In this document: positions 1 to 9,028 of the stretch, piece after piece
Numbering within the stretch: position 1 is the first letter of the stretch
Layout: each line of letters starts with the position of its first letter
Assembly: GCA_930633525.1 (NCBI GenBank)
Contig: CAKNFP010000001.1
Coordinates: 372,001-436,000, forward strand
Length of the DNA: 64,000 nt
Origin: Hyphomicrobiales bacterium
GTDB taxonomy: Bacteria; Pseudomonadota; Alphaproteobacteria; Rhizobiales; Beijerinckiaceae
Reading direction: 5' to 3'
The notes under the pieces: model-generated
Told to the model about the DNA's origin: nothing
Databases searched by the model: none
What the model saw: only the letters and a program-made list of their open reading frames with translations
Position numbers and translations under genes: made by a program

Positions 1-2
1 CG

Positions 3-959
3 CGCATTGGCGCGGCGTCGCGCCTGCGCACGACCGTGCATCCGCACGGCACCTGGGGCACCGTCGGGGCAGCTTTTGCGGCCGCCTATCTGGAAGCGGC
101 CGATACCGACGCGCTCGTCGCGACCATCAATGTCTCCTCGACGCTCAGCGTCAGCGCCAGCCTGCGCGCCATGCTCGAAGGCGCCACCGTGCGCAACAGC
201 TTCGCCGGCTTTTCCGCCCGCAACGGCCTCACCGCCTGGGACCTCGTGGCGAGCGGCTTCTCGGGCGAGATCGATGGCGTGAGGACCGTCTACAGCGGCA
301 TCCTCGCGGAGGGCTTCAATCCCGACGTGATGGTGGAAGAACTCGGCGCACGCTGGGAGATCCAGCGCAACTACTTCAAGCGCCACGCAGCCTGCCGCTT
401 CACGCACGGGGCGCTCGACGTGGTGGCGAAGCTCCTCGCCGAGCACGGCCCGATCGATCCAACTGACATCGCCGGTATTGATGTCGTGACCTATGTCTGG
501 GCGGCGCAGCTCGACGGGCAGGAGCCCGCCAATATGCTGGCCGCGAAATTCTCGCTCCCCTTCGCCGTCGCCACCACGATCGCCCATGGCAGCGCCTCGG
601 TGCCGGCCTTCCGCGCCCCCGCGCTGGGCGATGCCCGCATCGTTGAACTCGCGAAACGCGTGAAGGTCGACGAGGATCCGGCGATGAGCGCCATGCTCCC
701 CGACAAACGCCCCGCGCGCGTCACCATCCGGCTGGCCGATGGTCGCGTCCTCAGCGGCGAGACCTTCACCAATCGCGGCGATGCGGTGGATCCTTACGGT
801 CCCGACGAGGTCATTGCGAAATTCATGGAACTGGCCGTGCCGGTCTGGGGCGAGAGTCATGCGACCCGCATCAGGCAGGCAATCGACAGCCTGGACGAGG
901 CAACCGGCCTTGCCGATTTGGACGCGCTGCTCGCCGAGCCGGCGCTCGAGGATCATTGA
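3..959 (+). CDS. MmgE/PrpD family protein, C-terminal part (5' end outside window)
   Basis: The frame is open from the first bases of the window, so the N-terminus is missing; about 318 codons remain of a family usually near 450-480. Recognisable family features are the NSFAGFSARNGLTAWDLV stretch (the helical-domain core next to the active site), RNYFKRHAACRFTH, and a C-terminal TVTIRLADGR-type strand segment. The family includes 2-methylcitrate dehydratase, cis-aconitate decarboxylase and many uncharacterised dehydratases or decarboxylases of small polycarboxylates; the substrate cannot be read from sequence. It ends one base before the next ATG and heads the visible part of a ten-gene operon that closes with a second MmgE/PrpD paralogue. 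Confidence 0.88.
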   Translation, partial: RIGAASRLRTTVHPHGTWGTVGAAFAAAYLEAADTDALVATINVSSTLSVSASLRAMLEGATVRNSFAGFSARNGLTAWDLVASGFSGEIDGVRTVYSGILAEGFNPDVMVEELGARWEIQRNYFKRHAACRFTHGALDVVAKLLAEHGPIDPTDIAGIDVVTYVWAAQLDGQEPANMLAAKFSLPFAVATTIAHGSASVPAFRAPALGDARIVELAKRVKVDEDPAMSAMLPDKRPARVTIRLADGRVLSGETFTNRGDAVDPYGPDEVIAKFMELAVPVWGESHATRIRQAIDSLDEATGLADLDALLAEPALEDH

Positions 960-960
960 T

Positions 961-1839
961 ATGAGTCTGAAGCAAAGACTGACAGTAAAGGCGCCCGTCG
1001 TTGCGCCCGGGATCTACGATGCGCTGACCGCCTCGATCGCCGCCGCGGCCGGGTTCGAGGCGCTCTACCTGTCAGGCGCGGCCATTGCCTACACGCGCCT
1101 GGGGCGCTCGGATATCGGGCTCGTCTCGATGAACGAGGTGGCCGACGTCATCACCCTCGTTCGGGATCGGGTGCCGACGGCGCTCATCGTTGACGCCGAC
1201 AACGGCTATGGCAACGCCCTCAATGTGCAGCGCACCGTGCGCCTGTTCGAGCGGGCCGGCGCCACGGCCATCCAGCTCGAGGACCAGACGCTGCCGAAGC
1301 GCTGCGGCCATTTGCAGGACAAGAGCCTGATCAGCGCCGGTGAGATGGCCGGCAAGGTCAAGGCGGCCGTCGATGCCCGCGTCAACGAGGAAACGCTGAT
1401 CGTAGCGCGCACCGATGCGGTGGCGGTCGAGGGGCTCGAGAGCGCGATCGAGCGCGCGCATCTCTACGCCGAGGCCGGTGCCGACGTGCTCTTCGTCGAG
1501 GCGCCGCGGTCCAGGGAGCAACTGGCGGCTGTGACCGGCGCGCTAGGCGGCACGCTGCCGCTCCTTGCCAATATGGTGGAAGGCGGCGACACGCCGCTGG
1601 CGAGCGCCGGTGAGCTTGGCAAGCTCGGCTTCAAGATCGTGATCTTCCCCGGCGGCATCGTGCGCGCGCTCGCCCGCACCGCGCAGGATTATTACAGCTC
1701 TCTGAAGGTCAACGGCACGAACGATCCGTTCAAGGAGCGGATGTTCGATTTCAACGCCCTGAACGCGCTGATCGGCACGCCGGAGCTGCTCGCTCTCGGG
1801 CGTACCTACGAAGATTTCAAGAAGGAACCCGCGGCATGA
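961..1839 (+). CDS. Isocitrate lyase/PEP mutase superfamily enzyme
   Basis: The protein has 292 residues, the usual size for the methylisocitrate lyase, oxaloacetate decarboxylase and carboxyPEP mutase branch. Family marks are YLSGAA near the N-terminus, the metal-binding DADNGYGN segment, and QLEDQTLPKRCGH, which carries the flexible-loop K(R)CGH motif of C-C lyases. These TIM-barrel enzymes cleave or decarboxylate 2-hydroxy or 2-oxo dicarboxylates with Mg2+. The ATG at 961 was chosen because it follows the upstream stop by one base and begins the conserved domain; the frame is open further upstream, but that part overlaps the previous gene. With two MmgE/PrpD proteins in the same operon, a 2-methylcitrate-like dehydration and cleavage sequence is plausible. 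The exact substrate is inference. Confidence 0.88.
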   Translation: MSLKQRLTVKAPVVAPGIYDALTASIAAAAGFEALYLSGAAIAYTRLGRSDIGLVSMNEVADVITLVRDRVPTALIVDADNGYGNALNVQRTVRLFERAGATAIQLEDQTLPKRCGHLQDKSLISAGEMAGKVKAAVDARVNEETLIVARTDAVAVEGLESAIERAHLYAEAGADVLFVEAPRSREQLAAVTGALGGTLPLLANMVEGGDTPLASAGELGKLGFKIVIFPGGIVRALARTAQDYYSSLKVNGTNDPFKERMFDFNALNALIGTPELLALGRTYEDFKKEPAA

Positions 1840-3569
1840 CGAGTATCGATCCTGTCACCCTTGCCGTGCTCAAGGGGCGCCTGGAGCAGATCGCGGACGA
1901 GATGGACGCCACGCTGTATCGTTCGGCGTTCAACCCGATCATCGCCGAGGCGCGTGATGCCTGCCACGGCCTCTATCATGCGACGACCGGCGCGACGCTG
2001 GTGCAGGGTACCAACGGCCTGCCCATCTTCGTCGGCGCTATGGCCTTCGCGGTCAAGGCGGTGATCGACAAGGTGGCGCGCGAGGGCGGCCTTGAGGAAG
2101 GTGACACCTTCCTGTTCAACGACCCGTATGTCGGCGGCACCCATCTCAACGACTTCCGCCTCGTGCGGCCGATCTTCCGCAACGGGGAGCTGTTCTGCTG
2201 GCTCGCCTCCGCCGGCCACTGGCTCGACATCGGTGGCAACGTGCCGGGCGGCTACAACCCCAAGGCCACGGAGAGCTTCCAGGAAGGCGTGCGCTTCCCG
2301 CCGGTCAAGCTGTTTTCCGCCGGCAAGCTGAACCAGGACATCGTCGACCTTCTCGCCGCGAACTCCCGCGTGCCGACGTCGAACTGGGGCGATCTCAACG
2401 GCCAGCTCAATGCGCTCGATCTCGGCCAGCGCCGGTTCGAGGCGCTCCTCGACGAATATGGCCCGGCCACGGTGTCGACGGCTTTCGAAGCCTTCTCCGA
2501 TCGCGCCGAGGCGCTGATGCGCAGCGCCATCCGCGCCCTGCCGGACGGCCGCTATTCCTTCGAGGATGTGCTCGATAACGACGGCATCACCGACGACATG
2601 CTGACGGTCGCGCTCGATCTCACCATCGCCGGCGAGACGATGACGCTTGATTTCTCGCGCTCTTCGCCGCCGGCGCAGGGGCCGATCAACATCTCCTACG
2701 CGACGACCGCGGCCGCCTGCTACGTGGCGCTGAAGCATATCTTCACGGATGTGCCAGCTAATGCCGGTTGTCTCAGGCCGATCGACTTCGTCATCCCGCC
2801 GACCACATTGCTCGGCGCCACCGCGCCGAAGCCGATGGCGGGCTACACCGAGACCATCCTGCGCCTCATCGGCGTGGTGCTCGGCGCGCTGGCCAAGGCT
2901 GATCCGGACCGCGCGACAGCCGCGCCGTTCGGCACCATCAACGCGCTCTCCTTTGCCGGTCATCGCGCCAATGGCGACCGGTGGGTGATGTTCTCCTTCT
3001 TCGGCGGCGGCATGGGCGGCAACCCGGAAACGGACGGCCTCAACCACGCCAACAACCCGATCTCGACGGCGACGATCCCGCCTCTCGAAATTCTCGAGGC
3101 GAGCTATCCGGTGATGTTCCGTCAATGGGCGCTCCGGCCGGATTCGGCCGGCCCCGGCACCCACCGCGGCGGTTTCGGCGCGATCTATGAGGTGGAGGCG
3201 CTGTCGGACGCGGAAGTCTTCCTGCTCGGTGAACGCGGCAAGGTCGCGCCCTTCGGCGTGCTCGGCGGCGGCCCGGCCGGGCTCAACCGCTTCACCTGGG
3301 AGGCCGAGGATGGCGAGCATTCGCCGCCGCTCGTCTCCAAGGTCACGGGCGTGCCGGTGCCGACCGGCCGCGCTGTGAAGCTGCAGACGCCGGGCGGCGG
3401 CGGCTGGGGCAGCCCGCTGGCGCGCGAGGCCTCGCTCGTCGCGCGGGATGTGCGCCTCGGCTACATCAGCGCCGAGAGCGCCCGCCGGGACTATGGGGTC
3501 GTCGTGAGCGACGACAGTGAAGTCGATGAGGCGGCGACAGCCAGCCTCCGCAAGGGAGCCGCGGCATGA
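1836..3569 (+). CDS. Hydantoinase/oxoprolinase family protein, subunit B
   Basis: A 577-residue HyuB-family protein. Diagnostic segments are VTLAVLKGRLEQIADEMDAT at the N-terminus, FNDPYVGGTHLNDF and the PAFGxxG-like GGGMGGNPETDG stretch. HyuB pairs with HyuA to open cyclic amides (5-oxoproline, N-methylhydantoin, caprolactam) using ATP; related pairs are carboxylases. The start overlaps the previous stop as ATGA, and its own stop overlaps HyuA in the same way, so the subunits are translationally coupled. The family is normally 520-600 residues, so this copy is full length. The substrate ring is not determined by sequence. Confidence 0.93.
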   Translation: MTSIDPVTLAVLKGRLEQIADEMDATLYRSAFNPIIAEARDACHGLYHATTGATLVQGTNGLPIFVGAMAFAVKAVIDKVAREGGLEEGDTFLFNDPYVGGTHLNDFRLVRPIFRNGELFCWLASAGHWLDIGGNVPGGYNPKATESFQEGVRFPPVKLFSAGKLNQDIVDLLAANSRVPTSNWGDLNGQLNALDLGQRRFEALLDEYGPATVSTAFEAFSDRAEALMRSAIRALPDGRYSFEDVLDNDGITDDMLTVALDLTIAGETMTLDFSRSSPPAQGPINISYATTAAACYVALKHIFTDVPANAGCLRPIDFVIPPTTLLGATAPKPMAGYTETILRLIGVVLGALAKADPDRATAAPFGTINALSFAGHRANGDRWVMFSFFGGGMGGNPETDGLNHANNPISTATIPPLEILEASYPVMFRQWALRPDSAGPGTHRGGFGAIYEVEALSDAEVFLLGERGKVAPFGVLGGGPAGLNRFTWEAEDGEHSPPLVSKVTGVPVPTGRAVKLQTPGGGGWGSPLAREASLVARDVRLGYISAESARRDYGVVVSDDSEVDEAATASLRKGAAA

Positions 3570-5656
3570 ACGCGCCTATCATGAACGCGCCGGTCAAGAA
3601 TCGTGAGGGACGCATCGTCGGCGTCGACGTGGGCGGAACCTTCACGGATCTGTTCTTCTACGACGAGCCGGCCAAGGCCTTCCGCACGGCCAAGGTGCCC
3701 TCCAACCGCGGCGACGAGGCGGTCGGCTTCCTCAGCGGTCTTAAGGTTTTCGGCGCGATCGCCGATCTCACGTCCGTCGTGCACGGGACCACTGTCGGCA
3801 CCAATGCGCTCCTGGAGCGCAAGGGCGCGCGCTGCGGGCTCATCACCACGAGGGGCTTCCGCGACGTGCTGGAAATGCGCCGCCGCGACCGGCGCCACAC
3901 CTGGGGCCTGTGGGGCGACTTCGTCCCTGTGATCGACCGTGACTTGAGGCTCGAAGTTTCCGAGCGCACGCTGGCCGACGGCACCATCCGCGAGGCGCTG
4001 GACGAGAACGCCGTGCGCGAGGCGGCGAAGCAGCTTGTGGCAGCAGGTTGCGAGGCGCTCGCCATCGTCTTCGTCAATGCCTATGCCAACCCCGAGAATG
4101 AACTGAAGGCGCTTGCCGCGGCTTCCGAGGTCTGGCCGAACGGCAACATTGCCTGCTCTGCCCAAATCCTGCCGGAGATCCGCGAGTTCGAGCGCACGTC
4201 CACGACAGCGCTCAACGCCTATCTGCAGCCGGTGGTCGGCAGTTACCTCAAGAAGCTCGATGACGCCCTGCAATCAGAGGGCTTTGGCGGGCGCTTCCAC
4301 ATCGTGCAGTCGAACGGCGGCGTCATGTCGACCGAGACGGCGCGCCGCCTGCCCGTGCGCACCGCGCTTTCCGGCCCGGCGGCCGGTGTCATCGCGGCAG
4401 CCGCGATCTCGGAAGCGGCCGGCTTCCCCAATGTCATCACCGGTGACCTCGGCGGCACGTCCTTCGATGTCTCGCTGGTCGTCGGCGGCAAGACCGCGCT
4501 CGCGGCCCAGACCACCATCGATTTCGGCCTCGTGATCCGCACGCCGATGATCGAGATCACCACCATCGGTGCCGGCGGCGGCTCCATCGCCCATGTCGAC
4601 GCGGGCGGCATGCTGCAGGTCGGTCCGGAAAGCGCCGGTTCGCGGCCCGGTCCCGTCTGCTACGGGCAGGGCAACACCCGCCCGACCCTGACCGACGCCA
4701 ATGTCGTGCTCGGGCGCATCAATTCCGACCGGCCGATCGGTGGCATGCTGAAACGTCTCGACGTCGAGGCGGCACGCGCGGCGATCGACGAGCATGTGGC
4801 CAAGCCCCTCGGCCTTGATGTGATGGTGGCCGCTGAGGCGATCGTCCGCATCGCCGACGCCAAAATGGCTGGCGCCATCCGCCTCGTCTCCATCGAGCGC
4901 GGGCATGATCCGGCCAAGTTCGCGGCCGTGCCCTTCGGCGGTGGCGGTGCACTCCATGTCGGCGCGCTGATCAAGGACGTCGGCCTCAAGGCAGCGCTCG
5001 TGCCGCGCTATCCCGGCGTCACTTCGGCGCTCGGCTGCGTCATCGCCGATATCCGGCATGACCAGGTGCAGACTGTGAACCTGAGCCTCGAAGGCATTGA
5101 CGCCGCCGCGCTGGACAAGCGGATGGTCGCCGAGGCGAGCGAGGCGCAGGCCGTCGTCGAGGCGGCGGGCCTCGCGGTCGATCGCATCGACGTGCTGTTC
5201 GAGCTCGACATGCACTATGTCGGCCAGACGCACACCGTGTCGGTGCCGCTGCCGGTGACGATCGCGAACGGCACCACGGGCGTCAGCGAGGCGGTGATCC
5301 GCGCGGCGTTCGAGGAGGCCTATCGCAACTCGTTCAGCCGCCTCCTGAACGGCGTGCCGGCGCGCATCGTCAACCTGCGCACCGCCGCCATCGGCCGTCG
5401 TCCGCGCTTCGACCTCGCGGCGCTCCGGCCGAGCGGCGACGCGAGCCTCGACAAGGCACGGCTCGGCTCCCGCCAGGTGTGGTTCGACGGCGCCTGGCAC
5501 GAGGCCGCGATCTACGCCCGCCTCGACCTGCCGGTCGGCACCGTGGTGCGCGGTCCAGCCATCCTGGAGCAGCCCGACGCGACGACCGTGGTCGATCCCG
5601 ACCTCACGGCGCGCATCGACGATTACGGCAACGTCATTGTGGAGCGCGCATCATGA
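3566..5656 (+). CDS. Hydantoinase/oxoprolinase family protein, subunit A (ATPase-fold)
   Basis: A 696-residue HyuA-family protein. The N-terminal hydantoinase/oxoprolinase domain carries VGVDVGGTFTDLFFYDE, and the second ASKHA-type segment has GDLGGTSFDVSLV and TIGAGGGSIAHVD, which bind ATP. The C-terminal part (after about residue 500) is the usual beta-rich domain. It works with the HyuB subunit just upstream (ATGA overlap) to hydrolyse or carboxylate a cyclic amide or ketone-like substrate in the cytoplasm. An isochorismatase-fold protein and two racemase-fold proteins follow, which resembles hydantoin-utilisation operons (hydantoinase, amidohydrolase, racemase) in general architecture. 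Confidence 0.93.
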   Translation: MNAPIMNAPVKNREGRIVGVDVGGTFTDLFFYDEPAKAFRTAKVPSNRGDEAVGFLSGLKVFGAIADLTSVVHGTTVGTNALLERKGARCGLITTRGFRDVLEMRRRDRRHTWGLWGDFVPVIDRDLRLEVSERTLADGTIREALDENAVREAAKQLVAAGCEALAIVFVNAYANPENELKALAAASEVWPNGNIACSAQILPEIREFERTSTTALNAYLQPVVGSYLKKLDDALQSEGFGGRFHIVQSNGGVMSTETARRLPVRTALSGPAAGVIAAAAISEAAGFPNVITGDLGGTSFDVSLVVGGKTALAAQTTIDFGLVIRTPMIEITTIGAGGGSIAHVDAGGMLQVGPESAGSRPGPVCYGQGNTRPTLTDANVVLGRINSDRPIGGMLKRLDVEAARAAIDEHVAKPLGLDVMVAAEAIVRIADAKMAGAIRLVSIERGHDPAKFAAVPFGGGGALHVGALIKDVGLKAALVPRYPGVTSALGCVIADIRHDQVQTVNLSLEGIDAAALDKRMVAEASEAQAVVEAAGLAVDRIDVLFELDMHYVGQTHTVSVPLPVTIANGTTGVSEAVIRAAFEEAYRNSFSRLLNGVPARIVNLRTAAIGRRPRFDLAALRPSGDASLDKARLGSRQVWFDGAWHEAAIYARLDLPVGTVVRGPAILEQPDATTVVDPDLTARIDDYGNVIVERAS

Positions 5657-6267
5657 GCCACGCGGATATTCCGCTGTCGAAGACGGCCCTGCTGACGGTC
5701 GATCTCCAGAACGACTTCATCCATCCGGACGGGGCCTATGGCCGGGCCGGCCAGGGCGCGCCCGAGATCGCGGCGCTGCCGGCGCGCATCAAGCCGCTGG
5801 CGGATCTCCTGCGCGAGAGGGGCGGCTGGTTCGTCTCCACGCAGTTCACGCTTGTGCCGGCCAAGGGCGGCGAACCCCTGATCTCGCCGCATCTGAAGGA
5901 GCTGCGCCCCTTCCTCAAGAAGGGCGACTTCTTGCCCGGCGCCTGGGGCCACAGCCTTGTGGACGAGTTGCAGCCGGCGGATCTCACGGTCGAGAAGATC
6001 GCCTATTCCGCGTTCTACATGACGCGGATGGAGTGGGTGCTGCGCAAATGCGGCATCGAGAAGCTCATCATCGGCGGCATCGTCACGAATGGCGGCGTCG
6101 CCTCCACGGTGCGGGATTCGCATGTGCGCGATTTCTCCACGGTGGTGCTGTCGGACGGATCGGCCGCCTTCAACACGGCAACCCATGACACGGCCATCGC
6201 CGCGCTGAAGCCGGTGTGCCGTGTCGCGACCATCGCCGAGATGATCGACGAGATCGCGGCCGCCTGA
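5653..6267 (+). CDS. Isochorismatase-fold (cysteine hydrolase superfamily) protein lacking the nucleophilic Cys
   Basis: A 204-residue Rossmann-like hydrolase. The catalytic Asp lies in LTVDLQNDF (Asp17) and a Lys in TVEKIAYSAFY (Lys115). The strand-turn motif that normally reads T-N-x-C-V is TNGGVASTVRDS here, so the nucleophile position is Gly148. Family members without Cys, such as PhzD-type isochorismatases, act on vinyl ethers; members with Cys are amidases, for example N-carbamoylsarcosine amidase. In a HyuAB operon an N-carbamoyl amidase would be expected, so the missing Cys is odd. The start overlaps the HyuA stop (ATGA). Confidence 0.88.
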   Translation: MSHADIPLSKTALLTVDLQNDFIHPDGAYGRAGQGAPEIAALPARIKPLADLLRERGGWFVSTQFTLVPAKGGEPLISPHLKELRPFLKKGDFLPGAWGHSLVDELQPADLTVEKIAYSAFYMTRMEWVLRKCGIEKLIIGGIVTNGGVASTVRDSHVRDFSTVVLSDGSAAFNTATHDTAIAALKPVCRVATIAEMIDEIAAA

Positions 6268-6347
6268 GCGCGCCCCGACCTCGCTACGCGAATACCAGCG
6301 CCGGCCGCGCCCGTGGTCGGCACCCCAACTCAATCGGGAGGCCATGG

Positions 6348-6839
6348 ATGCCCGTCGTCGAAACAACCGTCATCGAAGGCTATGACGCCGCCACCAAGTC
6401 GCGGCTCCTGAAGGGCATGACGCGCGTCGTGCGCTCCGTGATGGCCGCCCCGCCGGATGGCGTCGTCACCATCCTGCGCGAGGTCTCGCCCAGCGCCTAC
6501 GCCCGTGGGGGCGTCTCGCGCGTGCCCGGGCCGCCGCTGCCGCCGGCAACCGAAGTGGCGGCGCAGCTCGCGGAAGCTCTCGCGAAGGGCGACGTGAAAG
6601 CGGCGTCGGCGTTGGTGACCGAGGATTTCATCGCAGTCGACAGCGAGGGGCGCAGCACGGGCCTCACCGAAGCCCTGGCCGCCGCGCAGGCCTTGGCCAA
6701 GCGCTACGAAAGCTTTGTGGAAGCGCTGACGGATGACGGCAGCCTCGTCTTCGCCCACGGCACACTCGCCAGCGGCAAACGCTTCATCGATCGCTTCCGG
6801 CTGGCCGGGCCGGTGATCGCCGAACAGGTGAGCTGGTAA
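6348..6839 (+). CDS. 4-oxalocrotonate tautomerase domain fused to an NTF2-like (SnoaL-type) domain
   Basis: A 163-residue two-domain protein. Residues 1-60 match the tautomerase fold: after Met removal the N-terminal Pro (MPVVETTVIEGY) is the general base, followed by K-x-x-L and VTILREVSP. Residues 70-163 look like a cone-shaped NTF2/SnoaL domain (EVAAQLAEALAKGDVKAA, then DRFRLAGPVIAEQVSW at the C-terminus), a fold used by many ketosteroid-isomerase-like enzymes. The ATG at 6348 was chosen because GGGAGG precedes it and it exposes Pro after Met; the open frame continues upstream without coding character. Stand-alone tautomerases are about 60-75 residues, so the fusion is notable. Role: probable keto-enol isomerisation of a pathway intermediate (inference). 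Confidence 0.8.
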   Translation: MPVVETTVIEGYDAATKSRLLKGMTRVVRSVMAAPPDGVVTILREVSPSAYARGGVSRVPGPPLPPATEVAAQLAEALAKGDVKAASALVTEDFIAVDSEGRSTGLTEALAAAQALAKRYESFVEALTDDGSLVFAHGTLASGKRFIDRFRLAGPVIAEQVSW

Positions 6840-6843
6840 GGCC

Positions 6844-8238
6844 ATGGCGCAGGTTCGCCCCGCCGGCGAGGCCACGGCCTCCACAATGGCTGATGTGGTC
6901 GTCATCGGTGCCGGCGCGGCCGGACTGTGCGCGGCCCTGGCGGCCCGCGACGCCGGCGCCTCGGTGATCGTGCTGGAGCGCGACGCGGCGCCTTCCGGCA
7001 ACACCGCGCTGACGCTCGGCATGCTGCCGGGCGCCGGCACCCGTTTCCAGCGCGAGAAGGGCATCGAGGACAGTCCCGAACTCTTTCTCGCGGACATCAT
7101 GAAGAAGGCCAAGGGCCGGACCGACGAGGCGCTGGCGCGGGCCGTCACCGCGGCATCCGGACCTGCCGTGGAATGGCTGGTCGACACCCACGGCCTCAGT
7201 TTCGAACTGCTCGACGATATCCTCTATCCCGGCCATTCCCGCCATCGCTACCATGTGCCGAAGAGCCGGACAGGCACTGAGATGGAGGAGGGGTTGCTGG
7301 CGGCCGCGCGCAAGGCCGGCGCGACCCTCATCACCTCAGCGACGGTCGAGACGCTCTATGCCGACGCCGATCGCCGCGTAACGGCCGTGGGCTACCGCGA
7401 CGCCGACGGGGCCGAGCAGGTCATCGGCTGTCGCGCGCTGGTGCTGGCGACGGGCGGCTATGGCGCCGATCCCGCCGTTGTTGCCCGGCACATCCCCGAG
7501 ATGGCCGAGGCCGTCTATTGCGGCCACGACGGTAGCCAGGGCGAGTCCCTCGATTGGGGCGCGGCTCTGGGCGCCGAGGCCGTGGATCTCGGCAGTTATC
7601 AGGGCCACTGCGTCGCCAACGGCCCAAAGCTGCCCCTGACATGGGCGCTCGTGATCCGTGGCGGCTTCCAGGTGAACCGCGACGGCGAACGTTTCTCGAA
7701 CGAGATGAGCGGCTATTCCGAGCAGGCCTCCGCCGTGCTCGCCCAGCCCGAGGGCACGGCCTGGACGATCTACGACCGGCGTTGCGAGGAGCCGGCGCTG
7801 ACCTTCCAGGACTATCATCGCGTGCTGGAAAAAGACGCCGTCGTGACCGCCGAAACCGTGGGCGAACTGGCTGACGCCATCGGCGTGCCGCGGGCGGCCC
7901 TCGAAGCGCGTTTCGCTGAGGTGGCTTCTTATGCGGCGGGTGAGACATCGGACCCCTTCGGCCGCGACTTCACGGATAATCCGCCGCTCCGGGCGCCCTA
8001 TCTCGCGGCGAAAGTGCGAGGCGCGCTCTTTCACACCCAGGGCGGGCTCGCCGTCGACGGGGAAGCGCGCGTGCTCGGCCGCGACGGCGCGCGCCTGCCC
8101 AATCTCTTCGCCGCCGGCGGTGTCGCCCGTGGCCTCTCCGGCCCCTCATCCTGGGGCTATCTCGGCGGCAACGGCCTTCTGACCGCTGTCGTGCTCGGCC
8201 GCTTCGCGGGCGCGGGCGCGGCGCGGATCACGTCATAA
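6844..8238 (+). CDS. FAD-dependent oxidoreductase (fumarate reductase/succinate dehydrogenase flavoprotein-like)
   Basis: A 464-residue FAD_binding_2 family protein. The dinucleotide fold VVVIGAGAAGLCAALAA starts at about residue 18 with Glu in VLERD, a fumarate-reductase-like capping region follows, and the C-terminal FAD-contact block reads LPNLFAAGGVARGLSGPSSWGYLGGNG. This family includes fumarate reductase, 3-ketosteroid-delta1-dehydrogenase and tricarballylate dehydrogenase, which add or remove a trans double bond next to a carboxylate or ketone. It begins four bases after the tautomerase stop, so it is in the same operon. A dehydrogenase of a small polycarboxylate would suit the MmgE/PrpD and lyase partners; that is inference. 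No signal peptide is seen. Confidence 0.88.
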   Translation: MAQVRPAGEATASTMADVVVIGAGAAGLCAALAARDAGASVIVLERDAAPSGNTALTLGMLPGAGTRFQREKGIEDSPELFLADIMKKAKGRTDEALARAVTAASGPAVEWLVDTHGLSFELLDDILYPGHSRHRYHVPKSRTGTEMEEGLLAAARKAGATLITSATVETLYADADRRVTAVGYRDADGAEQVIGCRALVLATGGYGADPAVVARHIPEMAEAVYCGHDGSQGESLDWGAALGAEAVDLGSYQGHCVANGPKLPLTWALVIRGGFQVNRDGERFSNEMSGYSEQASAVLAQPEGTAWTIYDRRCEEPALTFQDYHRVLEKDAVVTAETVGELADAIGVPRAALEARFAEVASYAAGETSDPFGRDFTDNPPLRAPYLAAKVRGALFHTQGGLAVDGEARVLGRDGARLPNLFAAGGVARGLSGPSSWGYLGGNGLLTAVVLGRFAGAGAARITS

Positions 8239-8259
8239 TTTCAGGGAGATCAGTCCATC

Positions 8260-9018
8260 ATGGCCAGGGTACTGGTGATCGTGCCGTTTCCGATGGATGC
8301 GGACAATCTCGAAAAGCGCAAGGCGCAGCTCTCCGCCGTCAAGCTCGGCCCCGACATCGCGTTCGACTTCAAGCCGGTGCGCATCGCGCCCGTCAACTAC
8401 GTCAGCCAGCAGGATTCCGTGCTCGCCGATGTCGGTATGCTTGAAGCGGGCCTTCAGGCCGAGGCCGACGGCTACGATGCGGTCTGCATCGACACCGTCA
8501 GCGATTCCGGCATGGCGCAGCTGCGCTCGGTGCTCAACATCCCTGTCATCGGCGCGGGCCGCCATGCCATGCTCACGGCGCTCATGCTGGGCGATCGCTT
8601 CTCCATCCTCGCTATGTGGGACCGCTGGCGTCACCTCTATGCCAAGACGCTGGCCGAGCTCGGCCTCGGCGCGAAATGCGCCTCGGTGCGCTCCGCCGGG
8701 CTGCAGCCCAACAACCAGAGCCTGCTCGCCGGCAAGGAGGACGAGTTCTTCCCAGCGCTCTACGAGGCGGCGATGCGCTGCGTGGAAGAGGACGGCGCGG
8801 ATGTCATCATCCTCGGCTCGACCACCATGCACGAGGCGCACGCCTATCTCGCCGAGCGCCTGCCTGTGCCCATCATCAATCCGGGTCCGCTGACCTACCG
8901 CCTGGCCGAGACTGCGATCCGGCTGAAGCTCAGCCACAGCCGCATCACCTTCCCATCGCCGGTTACGCCGGCAACCGCGCGCCTCGCCGCCATGGGCGAT
9001 GCCGCAGCGACCGTTTGA
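8260..9018 (+). CDS. Asp/Glu/hydantoin racemase-family protein, paralogue 1 (catalytic Cys positions altered)
   Basis: A 252-residue protein of the Asp/Glu/hydantoin racemase superfamily. The two-lobed pattern is visible: VLVIVPFPMDADNLEKR at the N-terminus, the lobe-1 catalytic loop at AVCIDTVSDSGMAQLRSV, IPVIGAGRHAMLTALMLGDRFSI, and the lobe-2 loop at VIILGSTTMHEA. In hydantoin racemases the loops carry Cys (I-A-C-F-x-D and L-G-C-A-G). By eye those positions are Thr and Ser here. It may be a Cys-independent enzyme (decarboxylase or isomerase branch) or a binding or structural partner. A near-tandem paralogue follows. Confidence 0.8.
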   Translation: MARVLVIVPFPMDADNLEKRKAQLSAVKLGPDIAFDFKPVRIAPVNYVSQQDSVLADVGMLEAGLQAEADGYDAVCIDTVSDSGMAQLRSVLNIPVIGAGRHAMLTALMLGDRFSILAMWDRWRHLYAKTLAELGLGAKCASVRSAGLQPNNQSLLAGKEDEFFPALYEAAMRCVEEDGADVIILGSTTMHEAHAYLAERLPVPIINPGPLTYRLAETAIRLKLSHSRITFPSPVTPATARLAAMGDAAATV

Positions 9019-9028
9019 GGAGAGAGCG

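Noticed and set aside
1806..3320. Long - strand open frame opposite HyuB (and similar at 4274-5500, 18441-19949, 26439-27614, 36458-38074)
   Set aside because: They lie opposite well-supported genes, have no recognisable domains and are rich in Arg, Asp, His and Gly in the manner of antisense frames in GC-rich DNA.
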